A stretch of 64,000 nucleotides of DNA from Dolomedes plantarius (taxonomy: Eukaryota; Arthropoda; Arachnida; Araneae; Dolomedidae). Each line of letters begins with the position of its first letter. Position 1 is the first letter of the stretch. Location of the stretch: assembly GCA_907164885.2 (NCBI GenBank), contig OU015497.1, positions 69,584,429 through 69,648,428 of the forward strand. The letters run 5' to 3'. A model generated the notes under the pieces. That model saw only the letters and a list, made by a program, of their open reading frames with translations. It did no database searches and was not told the DNA's origin. Of this stretch, positions 13,540-23,416 are shown in pieces. The position numbers were made by a program, and so were the translations under genes.

Positions 13540-13745
13540 TTATTTACCGCCTAGAAGGTAAAGTTATTAGCGTCGTATTCTTCCAGACTGTGGGAGTGAG
13601 TTCGAATCCCGACAAACCCTTTACATTCTTGTGCTGTCCCCTCTTAAGGAGTGATGTTGGGTCACAGAAATGGTGCACCCACAATAACAATAATGGTGCA
13701 CCCACAACCACAATAATGGTGCACCCATAAAAAAGGTTCCAAACA
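13540..13745 (+). repeat. tRNA-like repeat fragment with short tandem units
   Basis: GAGTTCGAATCCCGACA at about 13596-13612 matches a Pol III B-box, with a weaker A-box-like region upstream. It does not fold as a full tRNA, so it is more likely a SINE head or tRNA pseudogene. At 13669-13729 a unit of about 21-24 bp containing ATGGTGCACCCA is repeated three times. Confidence 0.5.
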
Positions 13746-14640
13746 AGTGAATTCCGCATTAATAAAAACAAATCTTAGGTTTGACCCATTTTCAATAGTC
13801 TCTTAAGTTTTTGTCATTATACATTCAAAAAAATATTACATTTTTAACTCCTAGTCTCAAAGTTAAAAATATTCCCACTACTTTCATTTACAATGTAAAC
13901 CTCTTCTGAACATGTCAAAGCTAGACATTTCTATATTTTTTGTTTGTCATGATATATTTTCATATATTTTTCCTTGGTAAAGGTAAGAAGAAAAAAGTCA
14001 TCTTGAAACTGTAAAAGCTCAATCCAAAGACGAAAATATTAAAATCCTTCTTCTTATGCGAGTCTATGCATATTTATACCATATACGTATATGCAAAAAA
14101 ACAAACACAAAGGGAGCTTTACGTTAGAAATAGCAAACATTTCTTAAGACCCTCAACATAATATTTCTATGACTTTAAATACAAAGATATGGGGAGAATA
14201 CTTTGCTTGAGAACTCCCATTCTTCACATAAACTCCGATGATATTTATGAAATCTTCGAGGAAATAGATTTATTTCTAGATCCAGAACACGAGTCTTTGT
14301 GATACTTAGCCCGTTGCTTTATGTATTTGTGTAACATGAAAGTTTTAGGAAATGGTTTTAGGGCATTTTAGGATACTTGATTTTCTAAGAGTCTTTAAAA
14401 TTTCAATCTCTCATTCTCTTGTAACATTCATATCTTCGTAGATTACTCAGGTCCATTCGAAATAGATTGAAACATGCAGATTATTGCAATAAATATATCT
14501 CTGTATCTTAATCATGGCTTTATGTATATATATATGTATATATATATATAGTTACAAAAGAGCTAGAAAAAAATAAGATAAATGATAATAAAACATGTTG
14601 ACACCAATAAGCGCTATGCAGCTCCAAAGCGTCAAACAAT
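13746..14640. other. AT-rich sequence, no gene recognised
   Basis: Nothing is identified apart from a short interrupted TA run at about 14523-14551. Confidence 0.5.
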
Positions 14641-14940
14641 AACATATATTAAAGTTTGATATTTAAAAACATAAAAAGAAAAAGTCAAAAACCGTACAGC
14701 AGCAGTATGAACAATTAAAAATTCCCACAGAAAGAATACTAATATGGAGATGTACCTAAGTGACCGGGGGGAGTTGTGACCACCCCTCTCCGATTAAACA
14801 TATTTATGTGCCATGGCAACACTCTCGGTGGTCTGGTACATCCCCTAATTATAAAGAAGTGATTTTAGCCAAACTAACAGCAAGAAAATAAGAAGTTGAA
14901 CAATCTAACTAAAATGTACAACATAATAATGACAACAAAA
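14641..14940 (+). repeat. Left arm of a ~300-bp inverted repeat
   Basis: This stretch is closely matched, in reverse complement, by 19265-19560. It includes the block around GTGACCGGGGGGAGTTGTGA (14761-14780) and CCATGGCAACACTCTCGGTG. The two arms enclose the gag-only LTR element. They may be the terminal repeats of one DNA element or two independent copies of one repeat in opposite orientation. A simple count of the insert-free distance gives about 1.35 kb between the outer ends. Confidence 0.8.
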
Positions 14941-15231
14941 AACACACTATAAATGAAAAAGAATACTTAAAATGAACATAGCCCAGAATTAACTATTGAG
15001 TTGATAACCAACTACAACAAATAAAATAGATAAAAGGAATGAAATAGAAAGCAGTTAATCTATCACTATGTAAATTTAAACATTTAAGCCTTATAACCAA
15101 CACATATTAAAGAGATCACTAAAAGAAAATGATTACACCAAGTCAGAATCTATACCTATACACTAGATCAATACAAAATAAAAAACTAAATAGCTCTGGA
15201 TAAATCCAAGTAACAATATATGAAAATAGGT

Positions 15232-15665
15232 TATAGAGTTTCTATACTCACTTCTACCCAGACTTGGGTGTATATAATTTGAAGTGGCACTCTATTTAAT
15301 TTGAAGCAAACACAGTTTATACATGAAACAATGTTTATTGAATTCGTTGCACATATAATTGGCTTTTACAGCAATAAGCATGCGTACTACTTGTACGGAA
15401 TGTATAAACACAGCTTTCAAGAACAATATATTTTTATACTCACGAACAGTAAGTCAAACCAGCAGTACTGCCATGTAAACTTCTGGCCCGCTAAGCACTA
15501 GCGCAGGATAACACCTTTTCAACCTTAACAACCTCTCCTTTTCATTAATGACGCTGCGTGGTATTTATACTAAGCGCGTATGCCGAAATTAGCATATCTA
15601 AAGCAGCTTCTTTAATTCACTCAAAAGTTCGATTCTTGTGAATCGAATCTTGTGTATTCCTTACA
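15232..15665 (-). repeat. LTR (3' LTR of the gag-only element)
   Basis: 434 bp, beginning on the minus strand with TGTAAGG and ending with ACTCTATA. It is preceded by the target duplication AGGT at 15228-15231. Confidence 0.93.
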
Positions 15666-15682
15666 CTGGCCTCCCTCGAAAA
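15666..15682 (-). promoter_or_regulatory. Candidate polypurine tract
   Basis: On the minus strand GAGGGAGGCCAG lies immediately before the TGTAAGG start of the 3' LTR, where the second-strand primer of an LTR element is expected. Confidence 0.6.
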
Positions 15683-16206
15683 AAAAATTAGGTAACTGAG
15701 GTCTGAACGGCTTCAGTTAACTAATTGAAAACGCGTGCTGGTCTGACTTTTTACATAATGGGTGGCAAAGTCAAAAAACCTTCCACACGTTGTGTGGGGG
15801 GAAAAAGCCACTACCATTTTACAAAACTAACCCCGAAGGGTCCAGGTGACACCATCAAACAGTGGATTTGCAGAGTTGCGGATACAGGGATGGCCAACTG
15901 CGCCCTAGAAAAACTGTTTTAGTTAAAAGTGTCAACACAATTGCACAGCATGACATTTCTTGACTGTTTGTAGATGCTCTCCCTTAATTCATAATGGTCA
16001 TGTGTTATGTTTTGTGAAGTTAGTAGGTTATTGAGTTAATTATTATATTATGCAGTATGTATTTTTTTTTCTAGTCACTACATGTCCCCTTCAAAAATTT
16101 ATAAAACAACAATATTTCTTTTTTTTTTCAGTGCCTCACCACTTCCCCTCAAAATGTTTACAGTATATACACTGGGGGAACTGCAAACCAATTTGGTTCG
16201 GTTTTA

Positions 16207-18228
16207 TTAAAGGGTGGGAGTTAGAATAAGAAAGTTGATACAAGACTTGTTCCTCATGAATGCAGCAACTTCCTTGCACCAGTCTGTCCAATCCGTGGAA
16301 CCTCTCTTGATGGTCGCAGTCCTAGTAAAGGGGTTCGTTGACCGTGTGGGCATCCTTCGTGCAGCAGGTCGTAGGTCCTGAGGCGCTGGTCCGGCTTGAC
16401 GATGGACAGGAGGTCTCTTGGGAGGAGGCCAACCTTGCTGGGCGGCTGATATCTTGCGTTTCCTGTACTTATGCAAAGGAGCTTTAAAATTGTCATTCTT
16501 CCATTTGATAACCTTGTGTACCTTATGTGTACCACGTTCATCCTTTGATAGAGTTTTTGTAGTGCACACCTTACTTTGCTTCGTACTTTTGCTTGTATCG
16601 GTATTAAATTTTAATGCAGATTCTATTGTTTCAAATTTATACGCCGCACCAACGTGTTTAGTTACTGGCTTTATCTCTCTACTTGTGTCATGTTTTTCAA
16701 CAAACTGACTCTGTTTTTGGTATTGGTGCTTATGCAACTTCTTGTTTACCGCCTTAATTACTTCAGTATTTGCAGTTTTAATGCTGGAACCTGAAGGCGC
16801 TTTTTCACGTTTTTTATCCCCCTTAACTTTAGTTTTATCCTCTTTTGACGAAAAAGTCTCTTTGAAACTTGCGATATCAGAATCGTTATCATTTAAATTC
16901 TTTAACACTGCTTCAGTTTTAGGAAGATTAAGCTTTTCGTACTGGTGCGTTTTAATGCAACCTGCGTCTATAACTTCCGAAGCATCAGCTAAACTACTTG
17001 CAGTATAACTCTGAGTCAACTTTTCATCTTGATTCTCAGTCTGGTTTTTATGTACTTTATTTAAAACCATATTATCAACCTGGCCTACACAATCCTCATT
17101 CGGATGGAAACTTGAAATAATATCATCATTACCTAGCGAGTTCCTACTATCGTTTAAAGAATTTTTATTGTCGTCAACTAATAAGTATTCACTAACTTCC
17201 GTAACGCATACTTCGTCATCTACTAAATTTCCTTCATTAACAGATGTGTGAATATCATCTAAAATATCAGGTATAGCATTAATAGAAGTGTCAGATGATT
17301 TATTTTCTAAACCACTAGCATTAGTATCGGCACTATTTTCAGAAATTTGTACTGGAATTACCTCATCATTCCAGCTAGACTCACTTTCTTTAAAAGCCAC
17401 AAAAATACCCTGACTTTCACTATTCTCAAAATAACGATTACTGCTCGGATAAAATAATACATTTGACCAAACAGTTTCAACAGGTTGAACCATATCATGT
17501 GAATCAACTTGCCAGTGCAAGTAAGGTGCTTCCATATTATTTACTTTAAGAGCACTAATTTCATTATAACGCCGTGCGCTTCTATTATTTTGCCTGCGGT
17601 ACTGCTTACGCTGCTGGTTTGAAACTCGCGAAAAATTTTGGCGCGGCTGTATAAAACTTCTCGTACCTGAATGACGGTACGGGGTAGCGAAGAAATGCCT
17701 ATTGTCATGTTTAGCTAAAGCTTGAAGGAGGGTAACCTTGCTTGTAATTGTTTGATTATCTAAAAAATCTTGAACACTTGGCTTCAAACGTTGGATAACT
17801 ATTTTTAAGATTATCGCTTCCGTCACCCCTTCTAGATATTCCTCACACTTGGAAATCTTTTCTATAGCAAAATCTAACGCAGACTGACCTTCACGTTGCC
17901 TTAGCGAATAAATTTCCGCTTCAATTTCACTTTGATTAAAGGTCTTTGGAAAAACACTAAGAAACTGTTGCTTGAATGACAAATAGTCAAAAATCAGATT
18001 ACTGCTTTGCATACACGTGTACCACTGAAATGCACTACCTCTTAAAGCGGCTAGAGCAATTTTAAGTTTATCCCCCTCTGGGGTGCATTGTTGCTGAAAG
18101 TAATGCTCAATTTTCTTTAGGAATTGGCTTGAGGGGCCGCCATTGAAGGTGGCTTCGAATGGCGCAATTTGCTGAACCATAATTACCCGAGGAAAATTTC
18201 CAGCAGGATTTTGTTCTACAACACTCAT
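16207..18228 (-). CDS. Gag-like capsid protein with long novel C-terminal region (673 aa)
   Basis: This intact frame starts at the ATG at 18228, about 120 bp after the primer-binding site. Residues ~30-185 look like the retrotransposon gag (capsid) helical region of Ty3/gypsy elements, with the family-typical LRGSAFQWY segment near residue 62 and an Arg/Gln-rich patch at ~189-220 that may bind nucleic acid. No CCHC zinc knuckle is visible. Residues ~260-480 are acidic and Ser/Asn-rich, ~490-620 Lys-rich, and ~605-650 Pro/Arg-rich. The DNA encoding this last part (16.25-16.45 kb) is clearly more GC-rich than the rest. I recognise no known domain after residue 220. The C-terminus could be an unusual gag extension, or the 3' end of a lost pol gene fused to gag by deletion; I cannot decide between them. 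Expected role: forming cytoplasmic particles that package the element RNA. Confidence 0.8.
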   Translation of the reverse strand: MSVVEQNPAGNFPRVIMVQQIAPFEATFNGGPSSQFLKKIEHYFQQQCTPEGDKLKIALAALRGSAFQWYTCMQSSNLIFDYLSFKQQFLSVFPKTFNQSEIEAEIYSLRQREGQSALDFAIEKISKCEEYLEGVTEAIILKIVIQRLKPSVQDFLDNQTITSKVTLLQALAKHDNRHFFATPYRHSGTRSFIQPRQNFSRVSNQQRKQYRRQNNRSARRYNEISALKVNNMEAPYLHWQVDSHDMVQPVETVWSNVLFYPSSNRYFENSESQGIFVAFKESESSWNDEVIPVQISENSADTNASGLENKSSDTSINAIPDILDDIHTSVNEGNLVDDEVCVTEVSEYLLVDDNKNSLNDSRNSLGNDDIISSFHPNEDCVGQVDNMVLNKVHKNQTENQDEKLTQSYTASSLADASEVIDAGCIKTHQYEKLNLPKTEAVLKNLNDNDSDIASFKETFSSKEDKTKVKGDKKREKAPSGSSIKTANTEVIKAVNKKLHKHQYQKQSQFVEKHDTSREIKPVTKHVGAAYKFETIESALKFNTDTSKSTKQSKVCTTKTLSKDERGTHKVHKVIKWKNDNFKAPLHKYRKRKISAAQQGWPPPKRPPVHRQAGPAPQDLRPAARRMPTRSTNPFTRTATIKRGSTDWTDWCKEVAAFMRNKSCINFLILTPTL

Positions 18229-18350
18229 TTTTTAAATAGTATATAAGTACTTGCAACAATTTTATCAATATAAGTACACAGTACACAGTTTTTAATTTCA
18301 ATTATGTTGTTCGTTACAAATGTAACGCTAACTACCAGGGTATATATATT

Positions 18351-18361
18351 TTCGGGCGCCA
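18351..18361 (-). promoter_or_regulatory. Primer-binding site, tRNA-Lys type
   Basis: On the minus strand TGGCGCCCGAA lies one base after the end of the 5' LTR. It matches the well-known tRNA-Lys primer-binding sequence used by many retroelements. Confidence 0.85.
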
Positions 18362-18362
18362 G

Positions 18363-18796
18363 TATAGAGTTTCTATACTCACTTCTACCCAGACTTGGGT
18401 GTATATAATTTGAAGTGGCACTCTATTTAATTTGAAGCAAACACAGTTTATACATGAAACAATGTTTATTGAATTCGTTGCACATATAATTGGCTTTTAC
18501 AGCAATAAGCATGCGTACTACTTGTACGGAATGTATAAACACAGCTTTCAAGAACAATATATTTTTATACTCACGAACAGTAAGTCAAACCAGCAGTACT
18601 GCCATGTAAACTTCTGGCCCGCTAAGCACTAGCGCAGGATAACACCTTTTCAACCTTAACAACCTCTCCTTTTCATTAAAGACGTTGCGTGGTATTTATA
18701 CTAAGCGCGTATGCCGAAATTAGCATATCTAAAGCAGCTTCTTTAATTCACTCAAAAGTTCGATTCTTGTGAATCGAATCTTGTGTATACCTTACA
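18363..18796 (-). repeat. LTR (5' LTR of the gag-only element)
   Basis: 434 bp and nearly identical to 15232-15665. It is followed by the target duplication AGGT at 18797-18800. Confidence 0.93.
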
Positions 18797-18920
18797 AGGT
18801 GTTTAGTGGAATAATGCTCTCACCTGTACACGCAAATACCACCCTCCATCACCTGAAGAACTTTTTTATATGTCTTAAGATTTTATTTCAATTTTGATTC
18901 AATTTTGTTAAAATAATCGA

Positions 18921-19310
18921 TTAATGCAATCTTTCCTGGGTATTTAAAAAAAAATTGCTAGTCATATTGATTAGAAAATTTTTTGGGAATTCTTTTAGTT
19001 TAGCTAATTTTTTAATTTCCCGTATACCATACACTAATTTATCTTTACCGCTGTTCAATTTATAGTTGCGTAGGAATTGATTGACTATTACATTTATTTT
19101 AACATTTTTATGGAGGCATGTGTGCCATGATAGCATTTTGTTAATTTTGAATGTATAGCTATCACGCTTATCGTATATACTATATTTTACATTTCCATCT
19201 TCACATCTCAAACATAAGTCCAAATAATTTATACTTTTATCAATATTTTGATCAGTTTCTAAAAGTTTGAGACTCATTATTGTGTTGTATATTTTCGTTA
19301 GATTGATCAA
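18921..19310 (-). CDS. Uncharacterised ORF in the inverted-repeat element (129 aa)
   Basis: An uninterrupted frame of 129 codons overlaps the inner part of the right inverted-repeat arm. The segments YLDLCLRCEDGN and YSIYDKRDSYTFKI resemble a region seen after the catalytic core in some reverse-transcriptase-like proteins of invertebrate mobile elements. That is recall, not proof, and there is no catalytic YxDD motif here, so at most this is a C-terminal fragment. The left arm encodes the same beginning (about 14.89-14.94 kb) before the two arms diverge. It may be the relic of the element that owns the inverted repeats. Confidence 0.35.
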   Translation of the reverse strand: MINLTKIYNTIMSLKLLETDQNIDKSINYLDLCLRCEDGNVKYSIYDKRDSYTFKINKMLSWHTCLHKNVKINVIVNQFLRNYKLNSGKDKLVYGIREIKKLAKLKEFPKNFLINMTSNFFLNTQERLH

Positions 19311-19552
19311 CTTCTTATTTTCTTGCTGTTAGTTTGGCTAAAGGCACTGCTTTATAATTAGGGGATGTACCAGACCACCGAGAGTGTTGCCATGGCACAT
19401 AAACATGTTTAATCGGAGAGGGGTGGTCACAACTCCCCCCGGTCACTTAGGGACATCTCCATATTAGTATTCTTTCTGTGGGATTTTTCAATTGTTCATA
19501 CTGCTGCTGTACGGTTTTTGACTTTTTCTTTTTATGTTTTTAAATATCAAAC

Positions 19553-19560
<8 letters not shown>
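19265..19560 (-). repeat. Right arm of the ~300-bp inverted repeat
   Basis: Reverse complement of 14641-14940, with scattered substitutions. Its outer end runs into a long (TA)n array. Confidence 0.8.

Positions 19561-19624
<64 letters not shown>
19557..19624. repeat. (TA)n microsatellite
   Basis: About 65 bp of TA at the outer end of the right inverted-repeat arm. Confidence 0.96.
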
Positions 19625-19628
<4 letters not shown>

Positions 19629-19834
19629 ACCCTATCGCTGTATCGTTTCGTAATATATCCTGTTGTAACTTAGGGTCCACGCATATTGTAATTTACATAT
19701 TTTATACGATTTACATCACATGAAAGTTAATATTTCCTTCATTTAATTATCATATAAGTAATTAACGATTATTCAGATATTTTCTTAAAGAATTTTATTT
19801 ATAAAACTGAGAAAATTTATAAATAAATTGAGTA

Positions 19835-20109
19835 ATTGTCCATGGTAAAGTTGCGTCCTTTATTCTTCCAAGGGTCAATTAATCGCCTGATGAGATCACA
19901 AACATTGTTTGCTCCAACTGCCAGTACCAGGTTGTCGTCCAACATACACTTCTCCTTTCAAAGGAAACGAAGTGGTGGAATCACAGCACCAAAATATTTT
20001 GATTCCATACTTCCCGGGCTTGCTCGGTATGTACTGTCAAAATCTGCACCGACCACGATTTGCCACTAATTGCTGATCCACTGTCAGATCTTTTCCGGGC
20101 TTGTAATAT
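19835..20109 (-). pseudogene. piggyBac transposase fragment
   Basis: On the minus strand the sequence reads YYKPGKDLTVDQQLV, then an internal stop, then QYIPSKPGKYGIKIF and FPLKGEVYVGRQPG. These are conserved stretches of the central catalytic DDE region of piggyBac-family transposases, which excise and insert at TTAA. At least one in-frame stop and one frame change break it. The upstream end is cut exactly at 20110, where the gypsy LTR begins, so the LTR element probably inserted into, or was joined to, this transposon. No terminal repeats were found. Confidence 0.8.
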
Positions 20110-20464
20110 TGTCACGTAGACGGATCGAGTGATTAACATGGAGAGCACAATTTAGATAAACGATACTTTTATTCACAGCAAGCGAGTTAACATGCACCCA
20201 GCTGGAACCTAATTGACTTCCCACGAGATTGAGGGAAGCCTTTTTATACACTAAAGAACTTTCTAGAATTATTTAAATTAGGATGATTAACATATTTGGT
20301 ACTTTCCCGAAGCTTCGAGAAAACGAACATAAATTAACTTAAAAAGAACATGAAATAATTTCGACAGTCCGTCCCGGTGCTCGAACCGACGACATTCTGC
20401 TTTGGAACCCAGTGCTTTAGCCGTTCGGCCACGCCGTATCCCGAGACCACTTGTAAATATGACA
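20110..20464 (-). repeat. Gypsy-type 3' LTR containing a tRNA-like segment
   Basis: The 355-bp sequence begins and ends with the inverted pair TGTCA/TGACA. On the minus strand it directly follows a purine tract (AAAGGTGGGGTAA, 20465-20477) and the tail of a gypsy pol frame, which makes it a 3' LTR. No matching second LTR is present in the window, so the element is truncated. A tRNA-like segment with Pol III boxes lies at about 20369-20444. Confidence 0.75.
20369..20444 (-). other. tRNA-like segment inside the LTR
   Basis: On the minus strand TGGCCGAACGG (20421-20431) fits a Pol III A-box and GGTTCGAGCAC (20377-20387) a B-box, about 44 nt apart as in a tRNA. The acceptor and T stems do not pair well, so I do not call it a functional tRNA. 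Confidence 0.55.
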
Positions 20465-20475
20465 TTACCCCACCT

Positions 20476-20760
20476 TTAAAAGAACAGCGTCTCGCTGTTA
20501 GATGACCTCTTATTTTTTTTTCTGGAACGCGTTACTGGACCCGAATATTCCTCGTTCTGGATAGCATCACCAAGCTTATTATCAGCATTCCCTGGTTCCT
20601 CCTGAAGAGTAGTTGGATCTTCATGTAAGGTTGTTTCTTGCACATCCGGATCATAGTAGGGTTTCATGCGTAACACATGAGGCGTTTCGTGAGAAACTGT
20701 ATTACATGTTTTCGACTTTCTGCTACTCCAAATACTCAATTTATGGGTGACTTACCCCTT
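20476..20760 (-). pseudogene. Gypsy pol C-terminal fragment
   Basis: The minus-strand frame contains HVLRMKPYYDPDVQ, and ends with GPVTRSRKKNKRSSNSETLFF just before the polypurine tract. The position next to the LTR and the LRMKPYY-type motif fit the tail after the integrase of Ty3/gypsy elements. Everything upstream (protease, RT, most of the integrase) is missing. The upstream end meets a BEL fragment of opposite orientation at about 20.8 kb. Confidence 0.65.
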
Positions 20761-20839
20761 TCAAGAGTTACACCATCAAGAGTTTTTGCTGTCACTGGTG
20801 TTGATAATACAGGCCCATTTCTATGCAAATAAAGATCTG

Positions 20840-21740
20840 GCCGATTTAAAAAATCGTTTACGATTTATGTTGCAATTTTTGTATGTTTCTCTACTAGGAC
20901 AATCCATTTTGAGATGGTGAGTGACCTTACTTCCAAGGCTTTCATAGCAGCTTTAAAAAGATTCATTGCTCGACGTAGTAGACCAAGCAAAATATACAGT
21001 GACTGTGCAACTAATTTTATTGGAGCAGACAGCGAGTTGAGAAGAACAATGAAATAACTTCTATCATCTTCAAATGATGCCAGTGTTGCAAGTTTCTCCG
21101 AATCACAAGGAATCAAGTGGAGCTTCAATACACCCTCAGCTCCTCATTTTGGAGGCCTCTGGGAGGCTGGTGTGAAGAGGGCTCTGGGAGGCTGGTGTGA
21201 AATTTCACATCAAAAGAACCATGGGTGATGCACTTCTTCTAACTATTGATGAGTTCCTAACTTTGATTTGCCAAGTCGAGGCTTCTTTAAACTCAAGACC
21301 TCTTTGTCCAAGCTCAGAGGACCCAAATGATTTGTCAGCCCTTACACCGGGTAACTTTCTTGTTGGTGCTCCATTGACTGCTCTTCCAGAGCCCGACTTC
21401 ACAAACACTCCAATCTCACGCTTACAGCGTTGGGAATATGTGCATCGATTTCTACAACAGTTCTGACGTCGGTGGAGCAGTGAATACCTAAGCCAGTTAC
21501 AGCAATGACCAAAGTGGTGTTCACTTAAACCCAATATTGCTATTGGTGTTCTCGTTCTCATAAAAAAAAATGAACTTGTCCCTTTCTTACACTGGAAACT
21601 TGCTAGAGTTTTAGAAGTTCATCCAAGCTAGGATGATAAAGTTAGAGTAGTAACTGTGAAATGTGAGTGTGGACTCTTAAAGGACCAATTTAAAAACTAT
21701 GAAAATTACCACTTGATTAACTTGATTATGGTTCTGATAG
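20840..21740 (+). pseudogene. BEL/Pao integrase and C-terminal domain remnant
   Basis: The plus-strand translation gives the second part of a BEL/Pao pol: the SDLTSKAFIAALKRF block, IYSDCATNFIGADSEL (second catalytic Asp), APHFGGLWEAGVK (catalytic Glu), VEASLNSRPL and LTPGNFLVG, then the DUF5641-like C-terminal domain with HWKLARVLEVHP. It is broken by several stops and frame changes. One is a local duplication in which CTCTGGGAGGCTGGTGTGAA occurs twice in a row (about 21158-21201). A purine stretch near 21775-21795 could be its polypurine tract, but no LTR is confirmed after it. Confidence 0.8.
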
Positions 21741-22086
21741 TGATTTTTTTCTTTCCCTTTTGAAACCCTTGGGTGGTTTCAAGGTGGGAAGAATGTTCAA
21801 TTTCATTTAAACATAAAACCTTCCTGCAGAGGGCGTGTGCCCATTTAGTGAGTTTTTGACATTATTGCTTTTCTGTGTTTCAGTATCTTTAATTTTACTT
21901 ACTTTCAGTGTAGCAACAGGTTAAAATATTGAGTTTGATTTTGTGTGTTCTTTTAGTTCGTGATATATTTTTCAAGTAAATATTTCTACGCAATATTAAA
22001 GTAACTTAATTAAAATTTCAAGGCAATTGAAGTTGTTTAATGATGCTTTCAATCTACAGTTCATTTAATATCGAATTCCAGTTTTA

Positions 22087-22091
<5 letters not shown>
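21741..22091. other. Non-coding, possibly BEL LTR remnant
   Basis: It starts shortly after a purine-rich stretch, with TGTTCAATTT at about 21795, the expected form of a BEL 3' LTR start. No second copy in the window confirms this. Confidence 0.3.
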
Positions 22092-22126
<35 letters not shown>

Positions 22127-22129
<3 letters not shown>

Positions 22130-23416
22130 GTCGTTCGCACTTTATAGAAACGATTTTGTAATTTCTTTTTGTCATTTGCATTTTAGATAAACATCTGGCA
22201 ACTTCAGAATAACCGTCTGCTACTGCCGTCTGCTACTGTTTGGTTGTGATTGGAATGTAAGATAAAAGATTTATTTTGAAAATGGCTCCTATAATTGATA
22301 AATGGCTCGAAGGTTACGTAACTGCGCTTTTCGGGGAGAAATATTCGCATCAACAAAATATAAAGTGGTGTAAAAATCGCAGTTATGGCATTTCAAAAAT
22401 AGTATTTATATTATATTGAATTTTAAAGTGAAAAAGTCTAACTGAAAGTAGAAATGAAAACGAAACCGCCAAATCTCATCCTAAGACTATTCGAACGCAA
22501 GTAAATATGAAGAAAGTCAAGTGCCTGATCCTAAAAGAAAATCCGCCGACTCAAAAATCCATTGCATCGAAACTAAGAATGTCTTCTGGCACGGTAAGTA
22601 AAATCATTCAGAAAAATTTGAAGTTAAAAAAGATGTTTAAACATAAAGTTGATCTTCTTTTGCCAAACTATATTGCTGGAAGAAAAGAAATTGTAGAAAA
22701 TTATATGAAAAACACCTAGCTTCCAAATAATGGAAATTTTTGGTAACACTCGATGAGGCATGGGTGTATTTAATTGAATGTAATAAAAAAAGATAATTTT
22801 TTTATTGCTCAACTGACGGGAATTGCCGTTCAAAATGACTTCGTCAGTGTACAGAAAACTTCTCAAAGGGACTCATGATAGTTGCAGGATTTTGTTAAAA
22901 AGGCAAATTAAAAATCAAAAAAGTGTCAAGTAAAGCCAGAATTAATTCACTCTACTATCGGCAGAATATTTTAGAACCAATTTTTTTTTAAAAATCGTGC
23001 ATTATATGGAAAGGACATTTCTAAAGTTTAGCATATGGACAAAGCCTCTAGTATCACGTCTAAATCAACCGCCTCTTATTTAGCAAAGAAAGAATCATAA
23101 ACAGGAAGAAAGTGTATCCCATTTAATGAAATACTTGTAAAATCACCTAACGCTTCTCCAATGGACATTGTTTATTAAATCGATCCATAGGAAAATGGGA
23201 TCTAAGAATACTGAACGGACTTTGGAAAATATTCCAACAGGAATGAGGTAAAATTAACATGACAATAGTAAGAAACAGTTTACTTTCATCGAAAATTTGA
23301 ACTAGTGCTATTTTCAAGTACCATGGCTATCAGATAAAAGCAAATCGCAGCAAAAAATACGGTATTTATACATAAAACTTAACTATCAAAATCTTTTCCA
23401 TAAAGTGCGAACGACC

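Larger units (their letters stand above)
15232..18796 (-). mobile_element. Gag-only LTR retrotransposon (TR-GAG type)
   Basis: Two direct repeats of equal length (434 bp; 15232-15665 and 18363-18796) bound an internal region of about 2.7 kb. The element is flanked by a 4-bp target duplication, AGGT, at 15228-15231 and 18797-18800. The LTRs differ at only about three positions that I can see, so the insertion is recent. On the minus strand, a primer-binding site beginning TGGCGCCCGAA follows the 5' LTR and a purine-rich tract precedes the 3' LTR. The only long reading frame encodes a gag-like protein; no protease, reverse transcriptase, RNase H or integrase is present. It must therefore have been mobilised by enzymes supplied from another element, if it moved in this form. 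Confidence 0.9.

Noticed and set aside
13590..13620. Functional tRNA gene
   Set aside because: It has a good B-box but no complete cloverleaf or acceptor stem could be built around it.
15725..15922. 65-codon plus-strand frame
   Set aside because: It lies in the 3' untranslated part of the gag-only element, on the opposite strand, without a known domain.
20369..20444. Functional tRNA gene inside the LTR
   Set aside because: A and B boxes are present, but the acceptor and T stems do not pair properly.
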